NCBI GenBank assembly: GCA_014649155.1
Contig: BMSM01000016.1
Span: forward strand, 62,001-126,000
DNA: 64,000 bases
Direction: 5' to 3'
Source: Streptomyces griseoviridis
GTDB taxonomy: Bacteria; Actinomycetota; Actinomycetes; Streptomycetales; Streptomycetaceae
A program made the position numbers and the translations under genes. The notes beneath the pieces were generated by a model, which was not told the DNA's origin, did not search any database, and saw only the letters and a program-made list of their open reading frames with translations. Shown piece after piece: positions 41,828-50,342 of this stretch (the first letter of the stretch is position 1; each line of letters starts with the position of its first letter).

Positions 41828-43057
41828 ATGCCACTTGCTCTGCTGGCCCTCGCCGTCGTCGCGTTCGGCATCGGCACGACCGAGTTCGCCACGATGGGGC
41901 TGCTGCCCCAGATCGCCGAGGGGGTGGGGGTGTCCGTGCCGCACGCCGGCAACCTCGTCTCGGCCTACGCGCTCGGTGTCGTCGTCGGCGCCCCGGTGCT
42001 GACCGGAGCCGGCGCGCGCCTTCCGCACAAGCGGCTGCTGCTGCTCCTGTCCGGGCTGTTCGTGCTGGGCAACCTCGCCTCCGCGTTCGCCTCCGACTTC
42101 GGCCTGCTCTTCGCGGCGCGCTTCGTGTCGGGTCTGCCGCACGGCGCGCTGTTCGGCGTGGGCGCGGTCGTCGCCTCGCGGCTGGTCGCCCCCGACCGGG
42201 CCGCCCGCGCGGTCTCGAAGATGTTCCTCGGCCTGACCATCGCCAACATCGTCGGCGTCCCGGCCGGCACCGCCCTCGGCCAGCAGTTCGGCTGGCGGGC
42301 CGCGTACGCCGCGGTCGCCGTCATCGGCCTGGTCGCCCTGGCGGCGCTGGCCGCGTTCGTGCCGCACCAGCCCCGGGGGCGGCAGACCGGAATCCGGCAC
42401 GAGCTGCGGGCGATGGGCAACCGGCAGGTCGCCATCGGTCTCGCCACCGCCGTCGTCGGCTTCGGCGGGTTCTTCGCCGTGTACAGCTACCTGGTGCCGA
42501 TGCTGACGAACCTGACCGGCCTGTCCGACTCCTCGACCACCCTGGTCCTCGCTCTCTACGGCGTCGGCATGACCCTCGGCACGCTGATCGCCGGCCCGCT
42601 CACCGACCGGGCCCTGCGCCCGACCATGTACGGCGGCCTCGCCCTGCTCGCGGTGGCGCTGGTGGTCTTCTACTTCACCGTCCACAGCACGGTGCCCGCG
42701 CTGCTGACGATCACCTTCATCGGCGTCATGGGCTCCCTGATCACCACGCCGATCCAGATGCTGCTGATGGCCAAGGCGCACGACGCCCCGACCATGGCGG
42801 CGGCCTCCAACCACTCCGCCTTCAACCTGGCCAACGCGGGGGGCGCCTGGCTCGGTGGCCTGGTCATCTCGGCGGGCTGGGGCTGGGCGTCACCCGCGCT
42901 GGTGGGCGCGGCCCTGGCCGTCGCCGGCCTCGGCTTCGCCTTCGCCGGCGGCCGTATGGACCGCGGCGGCGGCCACTCCGGCGTACGGGCCTCCTCCGGA
43001 GCGGCGACCGCTGCGGAGGCCGAGCGGACGGCGGCGGTCCCGGCACGACGGGACTGA
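41828..43057 (+). CDS. MFS transporter (DHA1, chloramphenicol-resistance/AraJ-like)
   Basis: A 409-aa protein with twelve predicted membrane segments. Motif A-like sequences are present between segments 2-3 (GAPVLTGAGARLPHKRLLL), and the N-terminal FGIGTTEFATMGLLPQIAEGVGVSVPHAGNLVSAYALGVVVGAP is characteristic of the DHA1 drug/sugar efflux group (Cml, AraJ, YdhP types). It likely exports a small hydrophobic compound by proton antiport. It is divergent from the GlxA-type regulator. The C-terminal 30 residues are a polar cytoplasmic tail. The substrate is unknown. Confidence 0.92.
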   Translation: MPLALLALAVVAFGIGTTEFATMGLLPQIAEGVGVSVPHAGNLVSAYALGVVVGAPVLTGAGARLPHKRLLLLLSGLFVLGNLASAFASDFGLLFAARFVSGLPHGALFGVGAVVASRLVAPDRAARAVSKMFLGLTIANIVGVPAGTALGQQFGWRAAYAAVAVIGLVALAALAAFVPHQPRGRQTGIRHELRAMGNRQVAIGLATAVVGFGGFFAVYSYLVPMLTNLTGLSDSSTTLVLALYGVGMTLGTLIAGPLTDRALRPTMYGGLALLAVALVVFYFTVHSTVPALLTITFIGVMGSLITTPIQMLLMAKAHDAPTMAAASNHSAFNLANAGGAWLGGLVISAGWGWASPALVGAALAVAGLGFAFAGGRMDRGGGHSGVRASSGAATAAEAERTAAVPARRD

Positions 43058-43189
43058 GCGGAGGCGCGGCGAGGCGGGTGTCCGCGTCGTGGCCGGGGTG
43101 AGGGCCGGTCCCCGCCGGTGCCCGCAGCGCGCGCCCCGCACCACCCGGCGCGGCTCCCGGCGGTACCCGTCGCCGTCACCCGGCAAGGC

Positions 43190-43876
43190 TCACCGCGGCT
43201 CCCCGTCCCGCCACGCCGTGCCCAGTACGCAGTACGACGTCGGCAGCCGGGGCCCCTTCTCCGGCAGCAGCGTCCGCCGGCAGGGGCCCAGCGTGAACCC
43301 GGCCTCGCGCAGCGCGGCCAGCGGGTCCCGCGCGACGTGGCAGCCGCCGGCCAGCGACGGCCACACCGTCCGGTCCAGGGCGCGCTGGGTGAGGGTCATC
43401 AGCCGTCCGCCCCCGCGCCCGTGCTCCAGGAACCGCACCTCGCCGCCGGGCCGCAGCACCCGCCGCAGCTCCGCGAGCGCCCGCGGCACGTCCCGGACGC
43501 TGCACAGCACCAGCGAGACCACGGCCGCGTCGAACCCCTCGCTCTTGACCGGCAGCGCCTCGGCGACGCCCGGCACCACGTCGACGGGCGTCTGCGTGCG
43601 CAGGGCGGCCTCCACCGCCAACTGCCGCAGCAGGCGCTCCGGTTCGATCGCGACGACCTCGGCGACGGTCCCCGGGTAGTGCGCGAAGTTGAGACCGTTG
43701 CCGGCGCCGATCTCGATCACCCGCCCGGAGAGTCCGGCGAGCAGCCGGTCGCGGAGCGGCCCCATGCCGAACCGGGTCTCGGCGACCGCGCTCAACCGGG
43801 CGTACCGGCGGGCGAACACGGGATGGTGCACGGCATCCCGCTCCCTGGCCGGGGAACGGTCGGGACGGAGTGGCAT
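43190..43876 (-). CDS. Class I SAM-dependent methyltransferase
   Basis: A 228-aa methyltransferase. Motif I is VIEIGAGNGLNFAHYPGTV (near residue 50), followed by VVAIEPERLLRQLA, the DAAVVSLVLCSVRDVPRALAELRRVLRPGG block of the Methyltransf_11 type, and FLEHGRGGG. The substrate is not predictable, although the CSV-D and LEHGRG pattern recalls thiol/phospholipid-type methyltransferases. GGGAGGT precedes ATG 43876. It is convergent with the MFS gene and 129 bp from bioD. Confidence 0.9.
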   Translation of the reverse strand: MPLRPDRSPARERDAVHHPVFARRYARLSAVAETRFGMGPLRDRLLAGLSGRVIEIGAGNGLNFAHYPGTVAEVVAIEPERLLRQLAVEAALRTQTPVDVVPGVAEALPVKSEGFDAAVVSLVLCSVRDVPRALAELRRVLRPGGEVRFLEHGRGGGRLMTLTQRALDRTVWPSLAGGCHVARDPLAALREAGFTLGPCRRTLLPEKGPRLPTSYCVLGTAWRDGEPR

Positions 43877-44004
43877 GGGACCTCCCTCGCCAAGGGACGC
43901 GTTACGGCGAGTGTCCCCCGTACCGGGCCGCCGCACCCCTGCCCAGGCCCCTCTTCACCCTGTCCGGGGAGGGCGACACCGGGGCCCCGGCCTCCGCCCC
44001 CGCC

Positions 44005-44733
44005 TCAGGGAACCGCCGCCCCCTCCCGCTCCCGGAACCCCGTTCCGTCCCACGTGCCCCCCAGCCGCGGCGCGAGCCACCCCGGTGCCGCCGCCCGGAA
44101 CGCGGTGGGCGGGAGCGCGGCGGCGCCGGCCGGTACCGCCCCCAGCAGCGGGGCGCCGGTGACGCCGGGCAGGTCCGCGACGTTGCACCGGCAGGCGAGG
44201 TCGGGAGCCTGCGGCCAGCTGCCGATCACGACGCCCAGCGGGACCAGCCCGCGCGAGCGCAGCTCACGGGCGGTCAGCTCGGAGGCGTTGAGGGTGCCGA
44301 GGCCGGCCGGTGCCACGATCAGCGCCGGTGCCCCCAGCAGCCCGGCGACGTCCGCCAGCGTGCCGCCCGCCGCGTCGAACCGCACGAGCAGCCCGCCGGC
44401 CCCCTCGACCAGCACCAGGTCGTGCCCGGCGGCCAGTCTCTCCGCCGCCTCGGCCACCCGCGCCGGGGCGACCGGCGTCAGACCGGCCCGCCGCGCGGCC
44501 GTGGCGGGCGCCAACGGCTCGGGGAAGCGGGCGACCTCGGCGGTGGTGACCCGCTCGCCCGCGAGCCGCGCGACCTCCTCGGCGTCCCCCGGTTCACCGG
44601 GCGCCACCCCCGTCTGCGCGGCCTTCAGCACCGCCACCGACCGGCCCGCCGCCACGGCCGCCGCCGCGACGGCGGCCGTCACCACCGTCTTGCCGACCTC
44701 CGTGCCCGTCCCCGTGATCACCACAACCGTCAT
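44005..44733 (-). CDS. bioD: Dethiobiotin synthetase
   Basis: A 242-aa P-loop enzyme that closes the ureido ring of dethiobiotin from DAPA, CO2 and ATP. The P-loop is VITGTGTEVGKTVVTAA at the N-terminus, followed by LKAAQTGVAPGEPGD and LVLVEGAGGLLVRFD (magnesium/ATP side). Length fits. The start lies 7 bp after the bioA stop, so bioB-bioA-bioD form one minus-strand operon. Confidence 0.94.
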   Translation of the reverse strand: MTVVVITGTGTEVGKTVVTAAVAAAAVAAGRSVAVLKAAQTGVAPGEPGDAEEVARLAGERVTTAEVARFPEPLAPATAARRAGLTPVAPARVAEAAERLAAGHDLVLVEGAGGLLVRFDAAGGTLADVAGLLGAPALIVAPAGLGTLNASELTARELRSRGLVPLGVVIGSWPQAPDLACRCNVADLPGVTGAPLLGAVPAGAAALPPTAFRAAAPGWLAPRLGGTWDGTGFREREGAAVP

Positions 44734-44740
44734 CGCGCGC

Positions 44741-46045
44741 TCACCCCTCCCGTGCCGCCGCGCGGACCGCGCGGCCGATCCGTGCCACGTCCGCGTCGTC
44801 CGTGACGTACGGCGGCATGGTGTAGACCAGGTCGCGGAACGGCCGCAGCCACACGCCCTCCCGCACGGCCGCCCGCGTCGCCGCCGCCACGTCGACGGCG
44901 TGGTCGAGCTGGACGACGCCGATCGCGCCGAGCACCCGTACGTCCCGCACGCCCGGCAGCGAGACGGCCGGCGCCAGCCCCGCGCGCAGGCCCGCCTCGA
45001 TCCGCTTCACCTCGCCGCGCCAGTCCTGCCCGAGGAGCAGTCCGATCGACGCGCACGCCACGGCCGCCGCCAGCGGATTGCCCATGAACGTCGGCCCGTG
45101 GGCGAGCACCGGCACCTCGCCCCGGGCGATCCCCGCCGCCACCCGCGCCGTGCACAGCGTCGCCGCCATCGTCAGATAGCCCCCGGTCAGCGCCTTGCCC
45201 ACGCACATCACATCCGGCGTCACCCCCGCGTGCTCCGCCGCGAACAGCGCTCCGGTACGCCCGAACCCGGTGGCGATCTCGTCGAACACCAGCAGCACGT
45301 CATGGGCGTCGCACGCCTCCCGCAGCACCCGCAGGTACCCGGGGGAGTGGAACCGCATCCCGCCCGCGCCCTGCACCACCGGCTCGACGATCACCGCGGC
45401 CAGCTCGTCGGCGTGGCGTCCGATCAGCGTCCGCAGCTCCTCGGCGTACGCCTCCTCGTACGCGGCCGGCGGGGCGTCCGCGAAGACCTGCCGCGGCAGC
45501 ACCCCCGCCCACAGCCCGTGCATCCCGCCCTCGGGATCGCACACCGACATCGGCTGCCAGGTGTCCCCGTGGTAGCCGCCGCGCCAGGTCAGCAGCCGGC
45601 GCTTCGCCGGACGGCCCAGCGAACGCCAGTACTGGAGGCACATCTTGACCGCCACCTCCACCGACACCGACCCCGAGTCGGCCAGGAACACATGCTCCAG
45701 ACCATCGGGCGACATGTCGACAAGGAGCTTCGCGAGCCGTACGGCGGGCTCGTGGGTGAGCCCGCCGAACATCACGTGGCTCATCCGGCCGAGCTGCTCG
45801 CGCGCCGCCTCGTTCAGCACCGGGTGGTTGTAGCCGTGGATCGCCGACCACCAGGACGACATGCCGTCGACCAGCTCCGGCGAGCCGTCCGCCGGGCGCA
45901 GCCGCACCCCGCTCGCCGAGGCGACGACCAGGGGGTCCGTCCGGCCGGGCAGTGGCGCGTACGGGTGCCAGACGTGCCGCCGGTCCAGCTCCAGCAGCTC
46001 CGCCACCGCCAGGCCCCCCGCGCCGGCGGCCGTCGGCTCAGGCAT
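44741..46045 (-). CDS. bioA: Adenosylmethionine-8-amino-7-oxononanoate aminotransferase
   Basis: A 434-aa class III PLP enzyme converting KAPA to DAPA with SAM as amino donor. It has HVWHPYAPL at the N-terminus (substrate Trp/His region), SGSVSVEVAVKM, RGGYHGDTWQPMSVCDPEGGMH (BioA hallmark), LVFDEIATGFGRTG and the PLP lysine in MCVGKALTGGYLTMAA. ATG 46045 overlaps the bioB stop by 8 bp, giving translational coupling. Confidence 0.95.
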   Translation of the reverse strand: MPEPTAAGAGGLAVAELLELDRRHVWHPYAPLPGRTDPLVVASASGVRLRPADGSPELVDGMSSWWSAIHGYNHPVLNEAAREQLGRMSHVMFGGLTHEPAVRLAKLLVDMSPDGLEHVFLADSGSVSVEVAVKMCLQYWRSLGRPAKRRLLTWRGGYHGDTWQPMSVCDPEGGMHGLWAGVLPRQVFADAPPAAYEEAYAEELRTLIGRHADELAAVIVEPVVQGAGGMRFHSPGYLRVLREACDAHDVLLVFDEIATGFGRTGALFAAEHAGVTPDVMCVGKALTGGYLTMAATLCTARVAAGIARGEVPVLAHGPTFMGNPLAAAVACASIGLLLGQDWRGEVKRIEAGLRAGLAPAVSLPGVRDVRVLGAIGVVQLDHAVDVAAATRAAVREGVWLRPFRDLVYTMPPYVTDDADVARIGRAVRAAAREG

Positions 46046-47135
46046 TGGGCGCCAGGTCCGTCCCGGCACCGCGGCGGCGCACGGCGACCAGGTCGGTCCG
46101 CGGCGCCGGGGCGGCGATGTCACCCGTCCGGTGCTCCGGCAGCGTCACCTCGCCGGCGCCCTCCACCTCGAACCCGGCGTCCGCGATCATCTCCAGGTCG
46201 GCCCGGCCCGCCTGTCCCTCGCTGGTGAGGTAGTCGCCGAGGAAGAGGGAGTTGGCCAGGTGCAGCGCCAGCGGCTGGAGGCTCCGCAGATGGACCTCAC
46301 GGCCGCCCGCGATCCGCACCTCCGCGTCCGGGCAGACGAACCGGGTCATCGCCAGGATGCGCAGACACCGCTGCGGGGTGAGGTGCCACTCCTGCTCCAG
46401 CGGGGTGCCCTCCATCGGGATCAGGAAGTTGACCGGCACCGAGTCCGGGTCCAGCTGGCGCAGCGCGAACACCACGTCCACCAGGTCCGCGTCGCTCTCG
46501 CCCATGCCCGCGATCAGCCCGGAGCAGGCCGACAGCCCGGCGGCGTGCGCCGCGCGCACCGTCTCCACCCGATCGGCGTACGTGTGCGTCGTCGTGATGT
46601 CCCCGTACGTCGCCTCGGAGGTGTTGAGGTTGTGGTTGTAGGCGTCGGCGCCCGCCGCGCGCAGCCGCTCCGCCTGACCGGCGGAGAGCAGGCCGAGGCA
46701 GGCGCACACCTCGACGCCCTCGTTGCGCTCCTTGATGGCCTTGATGGTGTCGGAGACCCGGTCCACGTCCCGGTCGGTCGGGCCGCGTCCGCTGGCCACC
46801 AGGCACACCCGTCTGGCGCCCCCGGCCACGCCCGCCGCGGCGGCCTCGGACGCCTGATCGGGCTTGAGCCAGGTGTACTTGAGGATCTCGGCGCGCGAGC
46901 CGAGCCGCTGCGAGCAGTAGGAGCAGTCCTCGGGGCACAGGCCCGACTTGAGGTTGACGAGGTAGTTGAGCTTCACCCGCCGTCCGAACCAGTGCCGGCG
47001 CACCTTGCCGGCCGCGGCCACCACGTCGAGCAGGTCGTCGTCGGACGACGCGAGGACGGCCAGCGCCTCCTCGCGGGTCGGCGGCTCGCGCCGCAGTCCT
47101 TTGTCCACGAGCGTCTTCAGCAGGTCCAGGTCCAT
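46038..47135 (-). CDS. bioB: Biotin synthase
   Basis: A 365-aa radical SAM enzyme that inserts sulfur into dethiobiotin. The 4Fe-4S/SAM motif is LCPEDCSYCSQR (CxxxCxxC) near residue 65. YNHNLNTSEATYGDITTTHTYADRVETV and the FLIPMEGTPLE segment are family-specific, with cysteines for the auxiliary cluster in VCLVASG and CACLG contexts. ATG 47135 is chosen at MDLDLLKTLVDKGL. It heads the bioBAD operon and is divergent from bioF, with a shared 192-bp control region. Confidence 0.96.
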   Translation of the reverse strand: MDLDLLKTLVDKGLRREPPTREEALAVLASSDDDLLDVVAAAGKVRRHWFGRRVKLNYLVNLKSGLCPEDCSYCSQRLGSRAEILKYTWLKPDQASEAAAAGVAGGARRVCLVASGRGPTDRDVDRVSDTIKAIKERNEGVEVCACLGLLSAGQAERLRAAGADAYNHNLNTSEATYGDITTTHTYADRVETVRAAHAAGLSACSGLIAGMGESDADLVDVVFALRQLDPDSVPVNFLIPMEGTPLEQEWHLTPQRCLRILAMTRFVCPDAEVRIAGGREVHLRSLQPLALHLANSLFLGDYLTSEGQAGRADLEMIADAGFEVEGAGEVTLPEHRTGDIAAPAPRTDLVAVRRRGAGTDLAPNA

Positions 47136-47327
47136 GGCAGGCGATCCTGACGCATGAAACCGTTCCGGGCCACAGAGACTTCGTACAACGAGGGCCGATC
47201 GATGTGTGGGTATTGCCACACGGTGTACGGCTGTCAGCCCCGCTAGTGTCTGTGAACTGCCTACAAAACACCGGAGTGCCGGCCTCTGTCCGGGCGGCCG
47301 CTCCCCGCACCCCGGAGGGACCGCCCC
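47136..47327. promoter_or_regulatory. bioB/bioF divergent control region with GTGTGG-N6-CCACAC repeat
   Basis: The perfect inverted repeat GTGTGG-GTATTG-CCACAC (47204-47221) lies centrally between the two start codons. Further right, TGTCTGTGAACTGCCTAC (about 47250) loosely resembles a BioQ-type half site but lacks symmetry. Either could be the biotin-responsive operator. Confidence 0.5.
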
Positions 47328-48455
47328 ATGGCGTTCGGCTGGATCGACGAGCGGACGGAACTGCGCCGCCGTTCCGGGCTGCTGCGCACCCTGCGCCCCC
47401 GCCCGGCCCGCTCCCCGCTGCTCGACCTGGCGAGCAACGACTACCTGGGCCTGGCCCGGCACCCGGAGATCACCGGGGCGGCGGCCCGGAGCGCGCGGCA
47501 CTGGGGCGCCGGCGCCACCGGCTCCCGGCTGGTCACCGGATCGACCGAGCTGCACGCGGAACTGGAACGCGAACTGGCCGCGTTCTGCGGCTTCGAGGCC
47601 GCCCTGGTCTTCTCCTCCGGCTACGCGGCCAATCTCGCCGCCGTCACCGCGCTGGCGCCGCACGGCTCGCTCCTGGTCTCCGACGCGGGCAACCACGCCT
47701 CCCTGATCGACGGCTGCCGGCTGGCCCGGGGCACCACCCAGGTCGTGCCGCACGCCGATCCGGAGGCGGTGCGCAAGGCGCTGGGAACCCACGACGGACC
47801 CGCGCTGGTCGTCTCCGACACGGTGTTCTCGGTCGACGGCGACGCCGCCCCGCTGTCCGCGCTGGCCGCGGTCTGCCGGGAGCGGGGCGCCGGACTGGTC
47901 GTCGACGACGCCCACGGCCTCGGGGTGCTCGGCGCCGGCGGGCGGGGCGCGGCGCACGCCGCCGGGCTCGCGGGCGCGGCCGACGTGGTCGTGACGGTCA
48001 CCCTGTCGAAGTCGCTGGGCAGCCAGGGCGGCGCGGTGCTGGGTCCGGCGCGGGTGATCGGCCATCTGGTCAACGCCGCCCGGACGTTCATCTTCGACAC
48101 CGGGCTCGCGCCCGCGGCGGCGGGCGCCGCGCTGGCGGCGCTGCGGCTGCTGCGCCGGGAACCGGAACGGGCGGCGCGGGCCCGCGCGGTGGCGGCGGAG
48201 CTGTACACGGGGCTGACGGCGGCGGGTCTGGCGGCGGCCGGTCCGGACGCCGCCGTGGTCTCGGTGCGCGCCCCCTCTCCGGAACTGGCGGTGCGGTGGG
48301 CGGCGGACTGCCGTACGGCCGGCCTGGCCGTGGGATGCTTCCGTCCTCCTTCCGTGCCCGACGGCATCTCACGGCTCAGGCTGACCGCTCGTGCGGACCT
48401 CACCGAGGCTCAGATCGGACGTGCTGTGCGAACGGTCCGCGCAACGCGGCCATGA
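47328..48455 (+). CDS. bioF: 8-amino-7-oxononanoate synthase
   Basis: A 375-aa alpha-oxoamine synthase condensing pimeloyl thioester with alanine. It has LASNDYLGLARHPEI at the N-terminus, GAGATGSRLVTGSTELH, VVDDAHGLGVLG (cofactor Asp) and the PLP lysine in VTLSKSLGSQGGAV. Length is standard. It is divergent from bioBAD; the pimeloyl-supply gene is not in the window. ATG 47328. Confidence 0.94.
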   Translation: MAFGWIDERTELRRRSGLLRTLRPRPARSPLLDLASNDYLGLARHPEITGAAARSARHWGAGATGSRLVTGSTELHAELERELAAFCGFEAALVFSSGYAANLAAVTALAPHGSLLVSDAGNHASLIDGCRLARGTTQVVPHADPEAVRKALGTHDGPALVVSDTVFSVDGDAAPLSALAAVCRERGAGLVVDDAHGLGVLGAGGRGAAHAAGLAGAADVVVTVTLSKSLGSQGGAVLGPARVIGHLVNAARTFIFDTGLAPAAAGAALAALRLLRREPERAARARAVAAELYTGLTAAGLAAAGPDAAVVSVRAPSPELAVRWAADCRTAGLAVGCFRPPSVPDGISRLRLTARADLTEAQIGRAVRTVRATRP

Positions 48456-48504
48456 GTCGGCGTGACACGGCCGTGGAGCCGCGCACCGCCGCACAGGCGT
48501 CAGG

Positions 48505-48738
48505 TCACTTCAGGCGGAGCCCGGAGGTGAAACCGGCCCAGCTCCCGGGGGAGAAGAGCAGCGCCGGTCCGGCCGGGTCCTTGGAGTCGCGCACGGCGAG
48601 GAGTCCGGCCCAGGGGCCGGCCGACGGACGGGCCGTCTCCACGCAGTTGTTGGCTCCGGTGCTGTAACTGCTGCGCAGCCACCGCACACCGGGCAGTCGG
48701 GTACTGGAAGGAACGTGCCGAGGAGGTGCTGCTGGCAT
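48505..48738 (-). CDS. DUF397 domain protein
   Basis: A 77-aa protein with the DUF397 pattern: WLRSSYSTGANNCVETA, then LAVRDSKDPAGPALLFSPGSWAGFT. These small proteins are encoded next to Scr1/WhiJ-type HTH regulators and act as their partner, probably by binding them. Here the HTH gene ends 9 bp away on the same strand, just upstream. An alternative shorter start (ATG with fewer N-terminal residues) is possible. Confidence 0.9.
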   Translation of the reverse strand: MPAAPPRHVPSSTRLPGVRWLRSSYSTGANNCVETARPSAGPWAGLLAVRDSKDPAGPALLFSPGSWAGFTSGLRLK

Positions 48739-48747
48739 GGTGCCTCC

Positions 48748-49611
48748 TTACGCGCCGGCCGCTGTCGCGGCGAGGAGATCCAACGAGTCGTCGGGCGAAA
48801 GGGCGTGCCCTTGCAGAGCTTTGAAAGCCTCGGTGTAGGCCTCCAGGTCTTCTTTCCGTTCCAGATAGAGGCTACTCGTCAAGTGGTCGAGAACAACTAC
48901 ATCCAGATCAGAAGTGCTCGAAAAAGAGAAAATAACGAAAGGGCCGGTGACACCGATGTGCGCCCCGGCGGCGAACGGCAGTACCTGGAGCCGGACATGG
49001 GGCAGCCGGGCCGCGTCGACCAGCCGTTCCAGCTGGCGGGCCATGACGCCGGGCTCGCCCACCCGCCGGCGCAGGACGGCCTCGTCCAGTACGGCGCTCA
49101 GCCGCAGCGGTGTGGCCGAACGCAGCACGTCCTGCCGGGTCAGCCGCACCTGCACCAGCGCGTCGATCCGCTCCTCGGGCAGTCCGTCCATCGCGGCCCG
49201 GGTCACCTCGCGGGCGTACTCCGGGGTCTGCAGGAGGCCGGGGACGACGGTGGTCTCCAGGGTGCGCATCGTGCCGGCCTGCGACTCCAGGCTGATGAAG
49301 TCCCGGTAGGCGGGCGGCAGTACCCCGCGGTAGGGGTGCCACCAGTGCTGCCGGCTGCCGCCGTCGTCCTCGGAGCCGGCCAGGGCCAGGAGCACTTCGC
49401 GGAGCTGGGTGTCGGCCACGCCGTAGACGTCCAGGAGCAAATCCACGTCGCCGGGTTTCGCCCCGCTCGTCCCGGTCTCGATCCGGCTGACTTTCGACTG
49501 GTGCCAGCCGGCCAGCCGGGCCGCCTCACCGCTGGTGATTCCCGCCCGCGTACGCAGGGCGCGCAGTTCGGCGCCGAGTTTGCGACGGCGCACCACAGGG
49601 CCGTGCCGCAT
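48748..49611 (-). CDS. WhiJ/Scr1-type helix-turn-helix protein with DUF5753
   Basis: A 287-aa protein. An XRE-type HTH (LGAELRALRTRAGITSGEAARLAGWHQSKVSRIETG, residues about 12-48) is followed by a DUF5753 domain (DFISLESQAGTMRTLETTVVPGLLQTPEYAREV ... LQVLPFAAGAHIGVTGPFVIFSF). This is the architecture of WhiJ-like regulators, many copies of which occur in each Streptomyces genome with a DUF397 partner and an ATPase. A short low-GC patch (48905-48950) lies inside the coding region. A 6-4-6 palindrome AGATAT-ATGC-ATATCT sits 74 bp upstream. Role: developmental or antibiotic control by analogy. Confidence 0.93.
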   Translation of the reverse strand: MRHGPVVRRRKLGAELRALRTRAGITSGEAARLAGWHQSKVSRIETGTSGAKPGDVDLLLDVYGVADTQLREVLLALAGSEDDGGSRQHWWHPYRGVLPPAYRDFISLESQAGTMRTLETTVVPGLLQTPEYAREVTRAAMDGLPEERIDALVQVRLTRQDVLRSATPLRLSAVLDEAVLRRRVGEPGVMARQLERLVDAARLPHVRLQVLPFAAGAHIGVTGPFVIFSFSSTSDLDVVVLDHLTSSLYLERKEDLEAYTEAFKALQGHALSPDDSLDLLAATAAGA

Positions 49612-49684
49612 GGGCCCACTCCTTTACTCCTTTTGAGTCGCCCGGAAAAGGTCTGCTGGCGCAGAGTTCACCGCTTCGAGCGAC

Positions 49685-49700
49685 AGATATATGCATATCT
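49685..49700. promoter_or_regulatory. AT-rich palindrome between WhiJ-like and ATPase genes
   Basis: AGATAT-ATGC-ATATCT is a perfect inverted repeat in a strikingly AT-rich island within 212 bp of divergent intergenic DNA. It is a likely operator for the HTH protein. Confidence 0.5.
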
Positions 49701-49824
49701 TGGGGGATCGCCTCCTCCACCAGTGGGGTGATGGCACTCTGGCGACCAAGCACAGTCCGGGACCGTACTCGAACCGTCCACTCCGTGTCGGGCCGCGGTC
49801 CCGCAGGAAAGGGACGACGTCGCC

Positions 49825-50301
49825 ATGGCAGATCATCTGGAAGCATCCGTCACTCTGCCGAGCGATCCCGCCTCGGTCTCCGCCGCCCGGACCTATGTCG
49901 TCGGCACGCTCGCGGAGTGGGGACTGCCCGCGGACACGGACGTGTCCGACACGGTCCGGCTCATCGTGTCGGAGCTGGCCACCAATGTCGTGCAGCACAC
50001 CCTCGGGCAGTCGCCCACCTTCACCGTGGACCTGGCGCTGGACCACGACGAACACCTGTGGATCGGGGTCACCGACAGCCATCCGCGGTTCCCCAAGCGG
50101 CTGCCCGCCGCCGTCCAGCAGGACAACGGGCGCGGCATGGTGATCATCCGCTGGCTCGCCGCCGAGTGCGGGGGCCGGCTGACGGTCCGCTCCACGCGGG
50201 AGGGCGGCAAGACCGTCTCCGTCGAACTGCCCTGGCGGACCCGGCCGGAACCGGCCGCGGCGAGGGCCTCCCGGCCGAACCGGCGGGACCCGCCGGAGTG
50301 A
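49825..50301 (+). CDS. RsbW/AbaA-like ATP-binding protein (anti-sigma type HATPase)
   Basis: A 158-aa single HATPase_c domain. The N-box VRLIVSELATNVVQHTLGQ (near residue 45), IGVTDSHPRFP (G1-like) and NGRGMVIIRWLAAECGG (G2) are all visible. Such proteins act as serine kinases of anti-sigma antagonists or as anti-sigma factors. It is divergent from the WhiJ-like HTH gene, completing the typical trio of HTH, DUF397 and ATPase. The start ATG 49825 follows GGAAAGGGA. The partner sigma or antagonist is not in the window. Confidence 0.9.
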   Translation: MADHLEASVTLPSDPASVSAARTYVVGTLAEWGLPADTDVSDTVRLIVSELATNVVQHTLGQSPTFTVDLALDHDEHLWIGVTDSHPRFPKRLPAAVQQDNGRGMVIIRWLAAECGGRLTVRSTREGGKTVSVELPWRTRPEPAAARASRPNRRDPPE

Positions 50302-50342
50302 GGCGCCGGGCGCGGGGGGCGCGCGGCGCGGCGGACGGAGGG

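Noticed and set aside
47240..47270. BioQ-type operator upstream of bioF
   Set aside because: TGAAC is followed by CTAC-like sequence, not the symmetric partner; the palindrome at 47204-47221 is a better candidate.
47136..48065. Very long N-terminal extension of bioB reaching 48065
   Set aside because: It would overlap bioF on the opposite strand, and BioB homologs start at the MDLDLL position.
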